From Thermoplasmata archaeon (lineage in GTDB: Archaea; Thermoplasmatota; Thermoplasmata; Lutacidiplasmatales; UBA184), in contig JAKAPG010000048.1 of assembly GCA_021823085.1 (NCBI GenBank), forward strand, positions 1-9,772: a DNA stretch of 9,772 nt, read 5' to 3'. Shown in pieces: positions 1 through 6,653 of this stretch; position 1 is the stretch's first letter, and the number at the start of each line of letters is the position of its first letter. Position numbers and translations under genes: made by a program. The notes beneath the pieces are model-generated. The model was not told where the DNA came from, made no database searches, and worked only from the letters and a program-made list of their open reading frames with translations.

Positions 1-9
1 TTCCGATCT
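1..9. other. Probable Illumina adapter remnant at contig end
   Basis: The first nine bases, TTCCGATCT, are identical to the 3' end of the standard Illumina adapter (…GCTCTTCCGATCT). A match exactly at the first base of the window suggests unremoved adapter at a contig terminus and not genomic DNA. A nine-base match could be chance, but its position at the very edge makes chance unlikely. Confidence 0.6.
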
Positions 10-13
10 AGCG

Positions 14-30
14 CGGGCGCAATGCGCCCG
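14..30 (-). terminator. Short GC hairpin after the CDGSH gene
   Basis: A perfect 7-base inverted repeat (CGGGCGC / GCGCCCG) with a 3-base AAT loop lies three bases beyond the stop codon of the CDGSH gene on the minus strand. It could stop transcription or protect the transcript end. No T-run follows, so termination is not established, and the structure sits almost at the contig edge. Confidence 0.3.
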
Positions 31-32
31 AC

Positions 33-209
33 TCACGGGATGATTTCGACCTTCGCGGCGGGGGCTTTGAAACCCGAAGTGCGATGCGATCCGTCGCAGT
101 TCGGCTTGTGCTGACTGTGGCCGCAACGGCACAACGCCGCTACCACTTTTCCGTCTACGAAGACCAAGTTCGGACCGTTCTCGTTGGATTGGACCTCGAC
201 GTGGCTCAT
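33..209 (-). CDS. CDGSH iron-sulfur domain protein (58 aa)
   Basis: This short gene is translated from an ATG at 209 to a TGA at 35-33. Residues 27-42 read CRCGHSQHKPNCDGSH, which fits the CDGSH iron-sulfur motif C-x-C-x2-S-x3-P-x-C-D-G-S-H. The three cysteines (27, 29, 38) and the histidine (42) are the expected ligands of a [2Fe-2S] cluster. The family includes mitoNEET and small prokaryotic proteins that act in electron transfer or in iron-sulfur or redox handling. At 58 residues this is a single-domain soluble form with no signal peptide or membrane anchor, complete at both ends. A TATA-like box about 26 bases upstream of the ATG and no ribosome site suggest a leaderless transcript. The physiological partner cannot be told from the sequence; the divergent neighbour is a LysE-family exporter. 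Confidence 0.9.
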   Translation of the reverse strand: MSHVEVQSNENGPNLVFVDGKVVAALCRCGHSQHKPNCDGSHRTSGFKAPAAKVEIIP

Positions 210-520
210 GGCACGGAAACGGGGCCGCCAAAGATAAAGGCGCGCTGGCGCGCGGGGAATCGGGCTGCTCGCGCGTTACGGTGCTACGACGAGGGGCTCT
301 GGCGGGCGCTGGGAAGGATCTCGATGGGTGCCTTTCTCCTGAAGTTGGGCTTCCCAGAACGCGATCGCGCGGGCCGTTCGCGCGACTCACCCCGAAACCC
401 AATTGTGTCAGCCATCGAATCCTTGACGGCGGACTGGGTTATGGGGTCCCCGTCGAATGTGCCGAACAACGAACGGCGTTTTCGTCGATGGGACGGTGCG
501 CATTGCGGAGGCTCTGGACC
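210..520. other. Divergent gap of 311 bases without a convincing gene
   Basis: This stretch separates the CDGSH gene (leftward) from the LysE-family gene (rightward). It holds the TATA-like box of the CDGSH gene near 231-238 and a 7-base inverted repeat (TCGCGCG / CGCGCGA, 365-385, 7-base loop) that might be a regulator site or simply GC-rich chance. Open frames cross it on both strands (84-524 plus, 284-469 minus), but their products look like no family I recognise, are rich in arginine and serine, and have no clear start signals. No tRNA-like fold was noticed. The promoter of the LysE-family gene could not be placed. Confidence 0.5.
231..238 (-). promoter_or_regulatory. TATA-like box of the CDGSH gene
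   Basis: On the minus strand this reads TTTATCTT, centred about 26 bases before the ATG at 209. That is the distance expected for an archaeal promoter whose transcript starts at or next to the start codon. No Shine-Dalgarno sequence is seen before the ATG, which agrees with leaderless expression. Confidence 0.55.
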
Positions 521-1114
521 GTGACCGGCCCTGTCGAGCTCGGTTCGGGGGTGCTCTTGGGGTTCTCGTTGGCAGCCCCCCCGGGACCCATGAACGCCCT
601 GATCGCAGTTCGGGCTACACGCTCGTACGGTGCGGGTCTCGTGACGGCCGGCGGAGCCCTCACGGCCGATGCGATTCTCGGCCTTGTCGTCTTCACGCTG
701 GGATCGCTCGTCGATCTCTCCCGATTCGTCGCCTATGTGTACTCCCTCGGCGGCGTCGTGATGGTGCTGGTGGCCATCCTCCTGCTACGAGACCGCCCGG
801 CGGACCCGGAGGCCCGGATCCCGGCTCTCACCACGTACTCTCAGGCGCTCGCGTTCGCGCTGCGCAACCCATTCCAGATCGTTTGGTGGCTTACCGCCGG
901 CATTGCCTTCGCGTACGTGGGCGGCGCATGGCTGTTCGCCGGGCTCTTTGGAGCAATTGGGATCTGGATTGTGACGTTTCCCTGGCTCGTCCACCGCGGT
1001 TCCCTGCGATTTCCGTCCGTTCGTGGATGGATCAAGGTCGCGTCGGCGGCCGTTATGCTCGGCTTCGCGGCGTACCTCGCGGTGCAGGCCGCCCTGGTGT
1101 TCCGAGCTGGGTAG
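521..1114 (+). CDS. LysE/RhtB-family exporter
   Basis: The product is a membrane protein of 197 residues, the usual size of the LysE/RhtB family, which exports amino acids or related small molecules. The first membrane segment ends in the family hallmark AAPPGPMN (residues 18-25). About five to six hydrophobic segments follow, with a polar cytoplasmic loop (about 88-105) after the third. I chose the GTG at 521 because a GGAG lies ten bases upstream (507-510) and the protein then begins just before the first membrane segment, as in relatives. An in-frame ATG at 488 would add eleven residues and has no ribosome site. The substrate is unknown. The gene ends 72 bases before the agmatine genes on the same strand, so a polyamine or amino-acid link is possible but unproven. 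Confidence 0.88.
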   Translation: MTGPVELGSGVLLGFSLAAPPGPMNALIAVRATRSYGAGLVTAGGALTADAILGLVVFTLGSLVDLSRFVAYVYSLGGVVMVLVAILLLRDRPADPEARIPALTTYSQALAFALRNPFQIVWWLTAGIAFAYVGGAWLFAGLFGAIGIWIVTFPWLVHRGSLRFPSVRGWIKVASAAVMLGFAAYLAVQAALVFRAG

Positions 1115-1125
1115 GGCCGACCGAC

Positions 1126-1169
1126 ATTATCTATCCGCGATGCTCCCACCCGGTGGACCGTACCGGTCC
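1126..1169 (+). promoter_or_regulatory. Possible promoter and inverted repeat before aguB
   Basis: A weak TATA-like stretch (ATTATCTAT, 1126-1134) lies in the 72-base gap before aguB. It would place a transcript start near 1156. There a perfect 6-base inverted repeat occurs (GGACCG, 1155-1160; CGGTCC, 1164-1169; 3-base loop). The repeat could be an operator, a 5' leader hairpin, or the end of the LysE-family transcript. Nothing in the sequence decides between these. Confidence 0.35.
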
Positions 1170-1186
1170 GCCGTCGCGTGGATCAC

Positions 1187-2110
1187 ATGAACCGTCAACG
1201 CACGTTCCACGTCGGCCTCGTCCAGATGTCTGCGGGACCCGATCCGGACCGGAACCTCGAGCGCGCGGTCGCGCATGTCCGTCGCGCCCGAGAGCTCGGG
1301 GCCGACGTCGTCGCGTTGCCAGAACTGTTTCGATCCCAGTATTTTGCGCAGCGCGAGGATCACGCGATGTTCGACCTCGCCGAGCCGATCCCGGGACCGA
1401 CCGTGGATCAAATGGCCTCGCTCGCGCGCGAGCTCCGGATCGCGCTCCTCGTCCCGCTGTTCGAGCGACGCGCGCCGGGGATCTACCACAACACCGTGGC
1501 CGTGATCGAGCGGGACGGAGCGCTGGCCGGCACGTACCGAAAGATGCACATCCCGGACGATCCGCTGTACTTCGAGAAGTTCTACTTCGCGCCGGGGGAT
1601 CTCGGCTTTCGCAGCTTCCCGCTTCACGCCGGTCGGGTGGGCGCACTCATCTGCTGGGATCAATGGTATCCCGAGGCCGCCCGGCTCACGGCGCTGACCG
1701 GAGCGGAGGTGCTGGTCTATCCCACCGCGATCGGCTGGCATCCCGGTGAGAAGGAGGAGTTCGGGGAGGCCCAGTTCGATGCTTGGAGAACGGTGCAGCG
1801 CGCGCACGCGATCGCAAACGGCGTCTACGTAGCGGTGCCGAACCGGGTCGGCCTCGAGCACGGCGATGTTCGCGGGGACCGAGTCGAAGGACCGGGGATC
1901 GAGTTCTGGGGAGGATCGTTCGTCGCCGATCCTCTCGGCCGAGTCATCGCCGAGGCTCGACGCGACCGGGAAGAGGTTCTCATCGCCGAGATCGATCCCG
2001 AGCTCGTCGAGGATACCCGGCAGCATTGGCCCTTCTTGCGCGATCGCCGTGTCGATGCGTACTCGGCCATCACCCGACGCTACATCGACCCTGCGAGCTC
2101 CTCCGGATGA
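1187..2110 (+). CDS. aguB: N-carbamoylputrescine amidase
   Basis: This nitrilase-superfamily (carbon-nitrogen hydrolase) enzyme of 307 residues hydrolyses N-carbamoylputrescine to putrescine, ammonia and carbon dioxide. The catalytic Glu-Lys-Cys triad is visible as E46 (in PELF), K119 (in YRKMHIP) and C156 (in ICWDQWYPEAAR). The stretches QYFAQRED, EKFYFAPGD and VYPTAIG, and the FRDRR near the C-terminus, closely resemble plant and bacterial AguB sequences as I remember them, which favours this substrate over other nitrilase branches. The ATG at 1187 gives a normal N-terminus (TFHVGLVQM at residues 6-14); a GTG at 1178 would add only three residues. The stop codon overlaps the start of aguA in an ATGA, so the two are very likely co-translated and form a complete agmatine-to-putrescine step. 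The enzyme is soluble and cytoplasmic. Confidence 0.93.
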   Translation: MNRQRTFHVGLVQMSAGPDPDRNLERAVAHVRRARELGADVVALPELFRSQYFAQREDHAMFDLAEPIPGPTVDQMASLARELRIALLVPLFERRAPGIYHNTVAVIERDGALAGTYRKMHIPDDPLYFEKFYFAPGDLGFRSFPLHAGRVGALICWDQWYPEAARLTALTGAEVLVYPTAIGWHPGEKEEFGEAQFDAWRTVQRAHAIANGVYVAVPNRVGLEHGDVRGDRVEGPGIEFWGGSFVADPLGRVIAEARRDREEVLIAEIDPELVEDTRQHWPFLRDRRVDAYSAITRRYIDPASSSG

Positions 2111-3192
2111 ACGGCCGTCCCGGCCGGGGCACGCCGGCGAGCCAGGGATTCCGTATGCCGGCCGAATGGGAGCCGCATGCCGCCACCTGGATCGCGTGGC
2201 CGCACGAGGCCCGCGACTGGCCGGGGAAGCTCCCCGCGATCCGACGGGTCTACGCGGATATCGTCCGGGTTCTTTCGGAGTCGGAGAGAGTGGAGATCGT
2301 TGTCCAAGACGCAGCCCAGGAGCGGGCAGTGGTCCGCGCTCTTCGCTCCCGCGGGGCGGACCTACCTCGCGTGCGCACGCACCGATGGTCGACGGATCGA
2401 AGCTGGGTCCGCGATTCCGGACCGACGTTCTTGCGCCGACCCCCGCGCGGGAACGCTCCGGGCGCGGTCGGGATCGTGCGATGGAAGTTCAACGCATGGG
2501 CGCGGTACGACAATTATCAACGGGACCGTCGTCTCCCCCCGCGCATCGCGCGTGCATTGGGATTCCCGATCTGGAAGGCGACGGCGGCCGGGCGGTGGGT
2601 CGTGCTGGAGGGCGGGGCGTTCGACGTCGATGGCCAGGGTCTGCTCATGACGACGGAAGAGTGCCTTCTCAGCGATGTGCAGGTGCGGAACCCCGGGCTG
2701 GGCCGGTCGGCGATCGAGCGGGTCTTCCGAGACTATCTGGGCGCGACGTCGGTGGTGTGGCTGAATCGGGGGATCGAGGGGGATGACACTCACGGCCACG
2801 TCGACGATGCCGCTCGATTTGTGGCGCCGGCGACCGTCCTCGCGGTCCTGCCGGACGATCCGGCGAGCGTGGATCGATCCGCGCTCGAAGAGAACCTCGA
2901 GCGACTGCGGGCGTTCCGGACCGCGGGGGGTCGCCGGCTGCGCATCCGCACGCTACCAGCCCCTCACCCTGTGACCTTTCGTGGCCAACACCTTCCGGCA
3001 AGCTACGCGAACTTCTACATCGCGAACCACGCCGTGCTCGTCCCGACCTTTCATGACCCCCACGACGCCGAAGCGCTCGGGGTTCTGGCCCGGGCCTTCC
3101 CGGATCGAGAGGTCGTCGGCATTCCCTCGCGGGATCTCGTCTGGGGACTAGGTACCCTCCATTGCCTCACGCAACCCCAGCCCTTACCCTGA
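2107..3192 (+). CDS. aguA: Agmatine deiminase
   Basis: This 361-residue enzyme converts agmatine and water to N-carbamoylputrescine and ammonia. It belongs to the porphyromonas-type peptidyl-arginine deiminase superfamily. The family landmarks appear in order: MPAEWEPH and TWIAWPH (17-33), WVRDSGP with D103, LEGGAFDVDG with E168, GDDTHGHVDD with H231, and the catalytic cysteine C353 in LHCLTQPQP at the C-terminus. Length is typical. The ATG at 2107 overlaps the aguB stop by four bases. Residues 1-16 precede the conserved domain and could be trimmed if an in-frame ATG at residue 17 were used, but the overlap favours 2107. In archaea agmatine is also used for the agmatidine modification of tRNA-Ile2, so this enzyme may share that substrate pool. 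Confidence 0.95.
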   Translation: MNGRPGRGTPASQGFRMPAEWEPHAATWIAWPHEARDWPGKLPAIRRVYADIVRVLSESERVEIVVQDAAQERAVVRALRSRGADLPRVRTHRWSTDRSWVRDSGPTFLRRPPRGNAPGAVGIVRWKFNAWARYDNYQRDRRLPPRIARALGFPIWKATAAGRWVVLEGGAFDVDGQGLLMTTEECLLSDVQVRNPGLGRSAIERVFRDYLGATSVVWLNRGIEGDDTHGHVDDAARFVAPATVLAVLPDDPASVDRSALEENLERLRAFRTAGGRRLRIRTLPAPHPVTFRGQHLPASYANFYIANHAVLVPTFHDPHDAEALGVLARAFPDREVVGIPSRDLVWGLGTLHCLTQPQPLP

Positions 3193-3271
3193 GTCCGTGG
3201 GAATCCTGACCGTGCGAACGAGGCCGTCGTGCGCGGCCGGTGACCTCATAGGGGATTGCGGGTAGGTAGGG

Positions 3272-3306
3272 ATGCCCTCTCCGTCGCCGGTTCGGGAGAG
3301 GGGCAT
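3272..3306 (+). promoter_or_regulatory. Long hairpin just before the CLC gene
   Basis: An 11-base arm (ATGCCCTCTCC, 3272-3282) pairs with a 12-base arm (GGAGAGGGGCAT, 3295-3306), leaving one bulged base and a 12-base loop. The hairpin ends eight bases before the TTG start at 3315 and 80 bases after aguA. It may be a 5' leader structure affecting translation of the CLC gene, or the terminator of the agmatine genes. It lacks the conserved pieces of a fluoride riboswitch as I know them. Confidence 0.45.
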
Positions 3307-3314
3307 GAGGGGAG

Positions 3315-5204
3315 TTGGCCTCGGGAGACGATCACACACCCGCCCCTACGCCTCGGTCCATCCCGGGGACGGTAGAACGCTTCCGGGCGTTCGGCCGGTC
3401 GATCACAGGGTCGCTGACGAACCTGCGCACCCTCTACCGATGGGCGATGATCGGGATCACGGTCGGGGTCATCTCCGGCTTCACCGCCATCGCATTCTTC
3501 ATCGGCCTCCAAGAGGGGGGCAACCTCCTTCTGGGGACCGCCCTCGGGATCAATCTCCCCGTCAATGGGTTCGCGCCCCCGGCGACTCCCTTCGACTGGA
3601 CGACCAACCCGTCGACCTTCTGGCTCTTGCCCGCGATGATGGCGGCGGGCGGATTGGGGGTCGGAGCGCTCATCACCTGGGTCGCTCCCGAGACCGAAGG
3701 CCACGGAACCGACCAGGCGATCCGGTCCTTCCACCACGGTCGAGGCGTCGTGCGGGCACGCGTGCCACCGGTCAAGTTCCTCGTTTCGATCCTGACGCTC
3801 GGGACCGGCGGCAGTGGAGGACGCGAGGGTCCTACGGCGCAGATCGGCTCCGGTATCGGGAGCATCGTCGGCGGTCCCCTCGGGCTCTCCACGAAGGAAC
3901 GGCGGATCGCCATCATGGTCGGCGTGGGCGCCGGCATCGGGGCGATCTTCAAGGCTCCGTTCGGAGCCGCGCTGCTGGCGAGCGAGATCCTCTACATCTC
4001 GGACTTTGAGCCGGATGTCATCATGCCCGCGATCCTCGCGTCGGTGATCTCCTACTCGATCTTCGGCACCTACGATGGCTTTGGCCCGGAATTCGTGATG
4101 CCGGCCGGCCTTGGGTTCACGCCCGAGCAGCTCCCGATCTACGCGCTGCTCGGAGCGATCTGCGCCGGTTTTGGCGTGCTGTACGTGGTGTGGTTCTACG
4201 GAGCGCGGAGATGGTTCGCCAAGATGAAGGTCCGACGTTGGAGCCGACCCGCGTTCGGCGTCGCGATCGTCGGGGTCGTTTTCGCGGTCGCCTACTACGT
4301 CTTCCCGCAGGAGAACCACCTTCTCGCCGTCGGGTCGATCGGGATCGGCTATGGGATCGTGCAATGGCTAGTCTTCCAAACCAGTCTCACGCCGATCCTG
4401 TTGGCGATCATCGTCGCGCTGATCCTCGTCAAGATAGGGGCGACGTCGCTCACGATCGGGTCGGGAGGTAGCGCCGGCTTATTCGGATCCGGCATCGTCG
4501 CCGGATCGTTCATCGGGTTCGCCGTCGCGGGTCTGATGACCGTCGCCCTACCGGGTCTCGTGAGCGGCGCCGACTTCGCCGCCTTCGCGGTGATCGGCAT
4601 GATGGCGTTCTTCGGGAGCGTATCGAAGGCGCCGATCGCCGTGATCCTGATGGTCGTAGAGATGACGGGCTCCGAGGCGCTCCTCGTCCCCGCGATGGTG
4701 GCAATCTTCATCGCGTACCTCCTCTCGGGACGCTACCATCTGTACGAGGAGCAGGTCGCCAACCGCCTCGCGTCGCCCAGCCATACGATGGAGTACTTCT
4801 CCGAGTTCCTTCGGCACGTGCCGGTCTCGAACGTGCTCGCCAAGGACGTCGGCACGGTGAGCCCCGAGACGAGCGTCGCCTCTGCGGCCGCGATGCTCCG
4901 GGACGCGCCGGTGCCCGTGCTCGCGGTGATGCACGGGGTCGACCTCGTTGGAGAGATACGGATGTCGGATGTGCTGGAGATTCCGCCGGCGAAGCAAAAC
5001 GTGACCTCGGTAAAGGAGATCGTGCGACAGAACCCGGCCCCCGTCCACCCCGACATGAACGTCCTGGCCGCTCTCGGCGTGATGGATCAGGAGGAGACGG
5101 ACGTCGTGCTGGTCTTCAGTCCGGGCAAGCCCCGCATGCTCAACGGCGTCCTGACCCGCGAGAGGATCACCCAGTTCCAGAGAGGCTCCGAGCCCCATCT
5201 GTAG
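3315..5204 (+). CDS. CLC-family chloride channel or transporter with CBS domains
   Basis: This 629-residue protein has the CLC membrane core (about residues 40-480) followed by a tandem CBS-type regulatory region (about 504-620), which in other proteins binds adenine nucleotides. The selectivity and gating motif GREGPTAQIG carries the gating glutamate at E171. The usual GSGIPE motif is replaced by GHGTDQ (129-134), with histidine where many members have the chloride-binding serine. The third motif reads GSGGSAGLFGSG, lacking the proline of the usual G-x-F-x-P. These variants occur, as I recall, in a branch of prokaryotic CLC proteins. The start is uncertain: a stop codon at 3306 leaves TTG 3315 as the first good candidate, but its purine-rich GAGGGGAG lies directly against it. 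The next in-frame ATG (3447) would cut into the first membrane segment. Whether it is a channel or a proton antiporter is not decided here. Confidence 0.9.
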   Translation: MASGDDHTPAPTPRSIPGTVERFRAFGRSITGSLTNLRTLYRWAMIGITVGVISGFTAIAFFIGLQEGGNLLLGTALGINLPVNGFAPPATPFDWTTNPSTFWLLPAMMAAGGLGVGALITWVAPETEGHGTDQAIRSFHHGRGVVRARVPPVKFLVSILTLGTGGSGGREGPTAQIGSGIGSIVGGPLGLSTKERRIAIMVGVGAGIGAIFKAPFGAALLASEILYISDFEPDVIMPAILASVISYSIFGTYDGFGPEFVMPAGLGFTPEQLPIYALLGAICAGFGVLYVVWFYGARRWFAKMKVRRWSRPAFGVAIVGVVFAVAYYVFPQENHLLAVGSIGIGYGIVQWLVFQTSLTPILLAIIVALILVKIGATSLTIGSGGSAGLFGSGIVAGSFIGFAVAGLMTVALPGLVSGADFAAFAVIGMMAFFGSVSKAPIAVILMVVEMTGSEALLVPAMVAIFIAYLLSGRYHLYEEQVANRLASPSHTMEYFSEFLRHVPVSNVLAKDVGTVSPETSVASAAAMLRDAPVPVLAVMHGVDLVGEIRMSDVLEIPPAKQNVTSVKEIVRQNPAPVHPDMNVLAALGVMDQEETDVVLVFSPGKPRMLNGVLTRERITQFQRGSEPHL

Positions 5205-5346
5205 CGCGACACCGGAACGCGCGAGGAGCCGAGAGGGCGCGTCGAGAGGCACCCCCCGTTTCTCGGATCTCCCGGGCCGTGGGACGCAGGGCAGCGGTCC
5301 TAGCCGCGCCCCCCGGGGGTTCGCCCGGAGGACGGACAGAGATCCC

Positions 5347-6597
5347 CTATTCGTTCAACCTAGCACCCGACTCCTCCCCTCGGAGACCTCCCAAGAACAC
5401 GACGGCGAGCGTCGAGGCACCGATGATCGCCGCATAGATCATGAGGATCAGCGGGGGATAGACGGCGAAGAGGAGCCCGCCCACCCCGGGCGCGAAGAGG
5501 AGAGGAAGGTGGGTTGCCACGCTGAACGAGCCGAGGGCCGTCGCTCGATTCTGCCTCGCCACGTGACCCGCGATGAAGACCGAAGGCGCGGCAAGGTCGA
5601 GCCAGTCCACCGCACCCCACACGACGAAGAAGGTGCCCGCGAGCAAAAGATTGCGGACAAAGATCAGGGCCGTGACCACCGCGGTCTCGCCCGCGAAGCT
5701 CACGAAGATGGTGCGCATCGAACCCAGGCGATCGACGAGCCTTCCCGAAACCAGCGCGAGGACGCCGACCGTGGCCATCTCGATCGAGGCGAGGATGCCG
5801 AAGAACTGGACGCTCGAGTGCAGAAACGAGGTGAAGTAGATGGGCATGAAGGGCGTGACGAGCCCATTGCCGAAGCCGACCAACACATAGACGCCGACGA
5901 GCGCGAGCACCGGAGCGAGGAACGTCCACCGGCCGAACCAACTTCGCGCCGGTCGGCTCCCCGATCCGGCCTGCGGAAGAGGCTCCCGGCCAGGCTCAAC
6001 GAGAAGCAGCGCGTACGTCGCGCTCGTGACCGTGACCAGGACTCCCGCGACCAGGAAGACGAAGGGCCAGCCCGCGACCTGGCTCAGTGCCGAACCGAGG
6101 AACGGCATGGGGACGGCGACGAACGAAGGTAGGACGTACGGGGAAGCCATCGCCCTTCCCCGTTGTTCCCGGTGGGCGGACTCGAAGAGCAGTGCACGAA
6201 CCGCGCCGCCCCCCAGGTTTCCCCCGAACGAAGCCACCCCGAACATTCCGACCAGGATCGGGAACGTGGCCGGCGTGCCGGACGGAGCTAGGGCGAGGCC
6301 GAACAGCCCCACCGCGGTGATCGCCGCACCGGCCACCAGAACCCCCGTACGAGTGTACCGGTCGGCGAGAACTCCACCGATCGGCGCAGCGACGAGAACG
6401 GCGAGCGTCCCCAGGGCGATGACCAAGCCGATTAGAATCGGATCCAGTCCGTACGAGGCAAGGAATATCGCGAAGAGAGGCCACCAGAGCGCAGTCCCGG
6501 AAGTCAGGAAGATCCCGGCAAGCGTGACGGTACGCGCGTTCCCTCTCGGAACGAGAAATTCTAGGACGCTATCATACCGGGTCGGAGGCACTCTCAC
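5347..6597 (-). CDS. MFS transporter
   Basis: The product has 416 residues and about twelve hydrophobic segments, the standard major facilitator size. The loop between segments 2 and 3 carries motif A as GGVLADRYTRTG (74-85), repeated in degenerate form as SGRLVDRLGSMRT between segments 8 and 9, which reflects the two-fold repeat. The overall look is that of a drug or small-molecule efflux carrier; the substrate is not known. I chose the GTG at 6597 because AAGGA lies five bases upstream; a second GTG at 6591 is possible but sits too close to GAGGTGA. The gene follows the ribbon-helix-helix/proteasome-fold gene on the same strand after 56 bases, so it may be co-transcribed and controlled by it. 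If the neighbouring peptide locus makes a product, this would be the obvious exporter candidate. That is inference. Confidence 0.9.
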   Translation of the reverse strand: MRVPPTRYDSVLEFLVPRGNARTVTLAGIFLTSGTALWWPLFAIFLASYGLDPILIGLVIALGTLAVLVAAPIGGVLADRYTRTGVLVAGAAITAVGLFGLALAPSGTPATFPILVGMFGVASFGGNLGGGAVRALLFESAHREQRGRAMASPYVLPSFVAVPMPFLGSALSQVAGWPFVFLVAGVLVTVTSATYALLLVEPGREPLPQAGSGSRPARSWFGRWTFLAPVLALVGVYVLVGFGNGLVTPFMPIYFTSFLHSSVQFFGILASIEMATVGVLALVSGRLVDRLGSMRTIFVSFAGETAVVTALIFVRNLLLAGTFFVVWGAVDWLDLAAPSVFIAGHVARQNRATALGSFSVATHLPLLFAPGVGGLLFAVYPPLILMIYAAIIGASTLAVVFLGGLRGEESGARLNE

Positions 6598-6612
6598 CTC
6601 GGTCCTTCGCGT

Positions 6613-6646
6613 GAGCCGCTAGCTTGGACTCGAGGTCCAACGGCTC
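6613..6646 (-). promoter_or_regulatory. Bulged hairpin between the regulator and MFS genes
   Basis: Two nested perfect arms pair here: GAGCCG (6613-6618) with CGGCTC (6641-6646), and TTGGAC (6624-6629) with GTCCAA (6635-6640). A five-base bulge (CTAGC) lies on one side and a five-base loop on top. It fills most of the 56-base gap between the upstream stop (6654) and the MFS start (6597). It could reduce read-through, mark the end of the first transcript or be a processing site. Confidence 0.4.
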
Positions 6647-6653
6647 GGGAGGC

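Noticed and set aside
284..469. Open frame of 61 codons on the minus strand starting with TTG
   Set aside because: No ribosome site or TATA box at a useful distance, and the composition looks random.
84..524. Open frame of 146 codons on the plus strand
   Set aside because: It lies opposite the CDGSH gene for its first part, resembles no family and has no start signal.
1127..2026. Long open frame antisense to aguB
   Set aside because: It mirrors a well-supported gene in a GC-rich genome, where stop-free antisense frames are common; its product matches nothing I recognise.
3193..3314. Fluoride riboswitch before the CLC gene
   Set aside because: The leader hairpin lacks the conserved GAUG and pseudoknot segments as I know them, and the protein shows GREGP and not the motifs of fluoride-specific CLC proteins.
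3246..4364. 372-codon open frame antisense to the CLC gene
   Set aside because: Highly charged, Asp/Arg/Gly-rich product typical of shadow frames; the CLC motifs are on the other strand.
5205..5346. Terminator in the convergent gap between the CLC and MFS genes
   Set aside because: The C/G runs near 5310-5328 form only short stems with no T-run, so I could not support a specific terminator.
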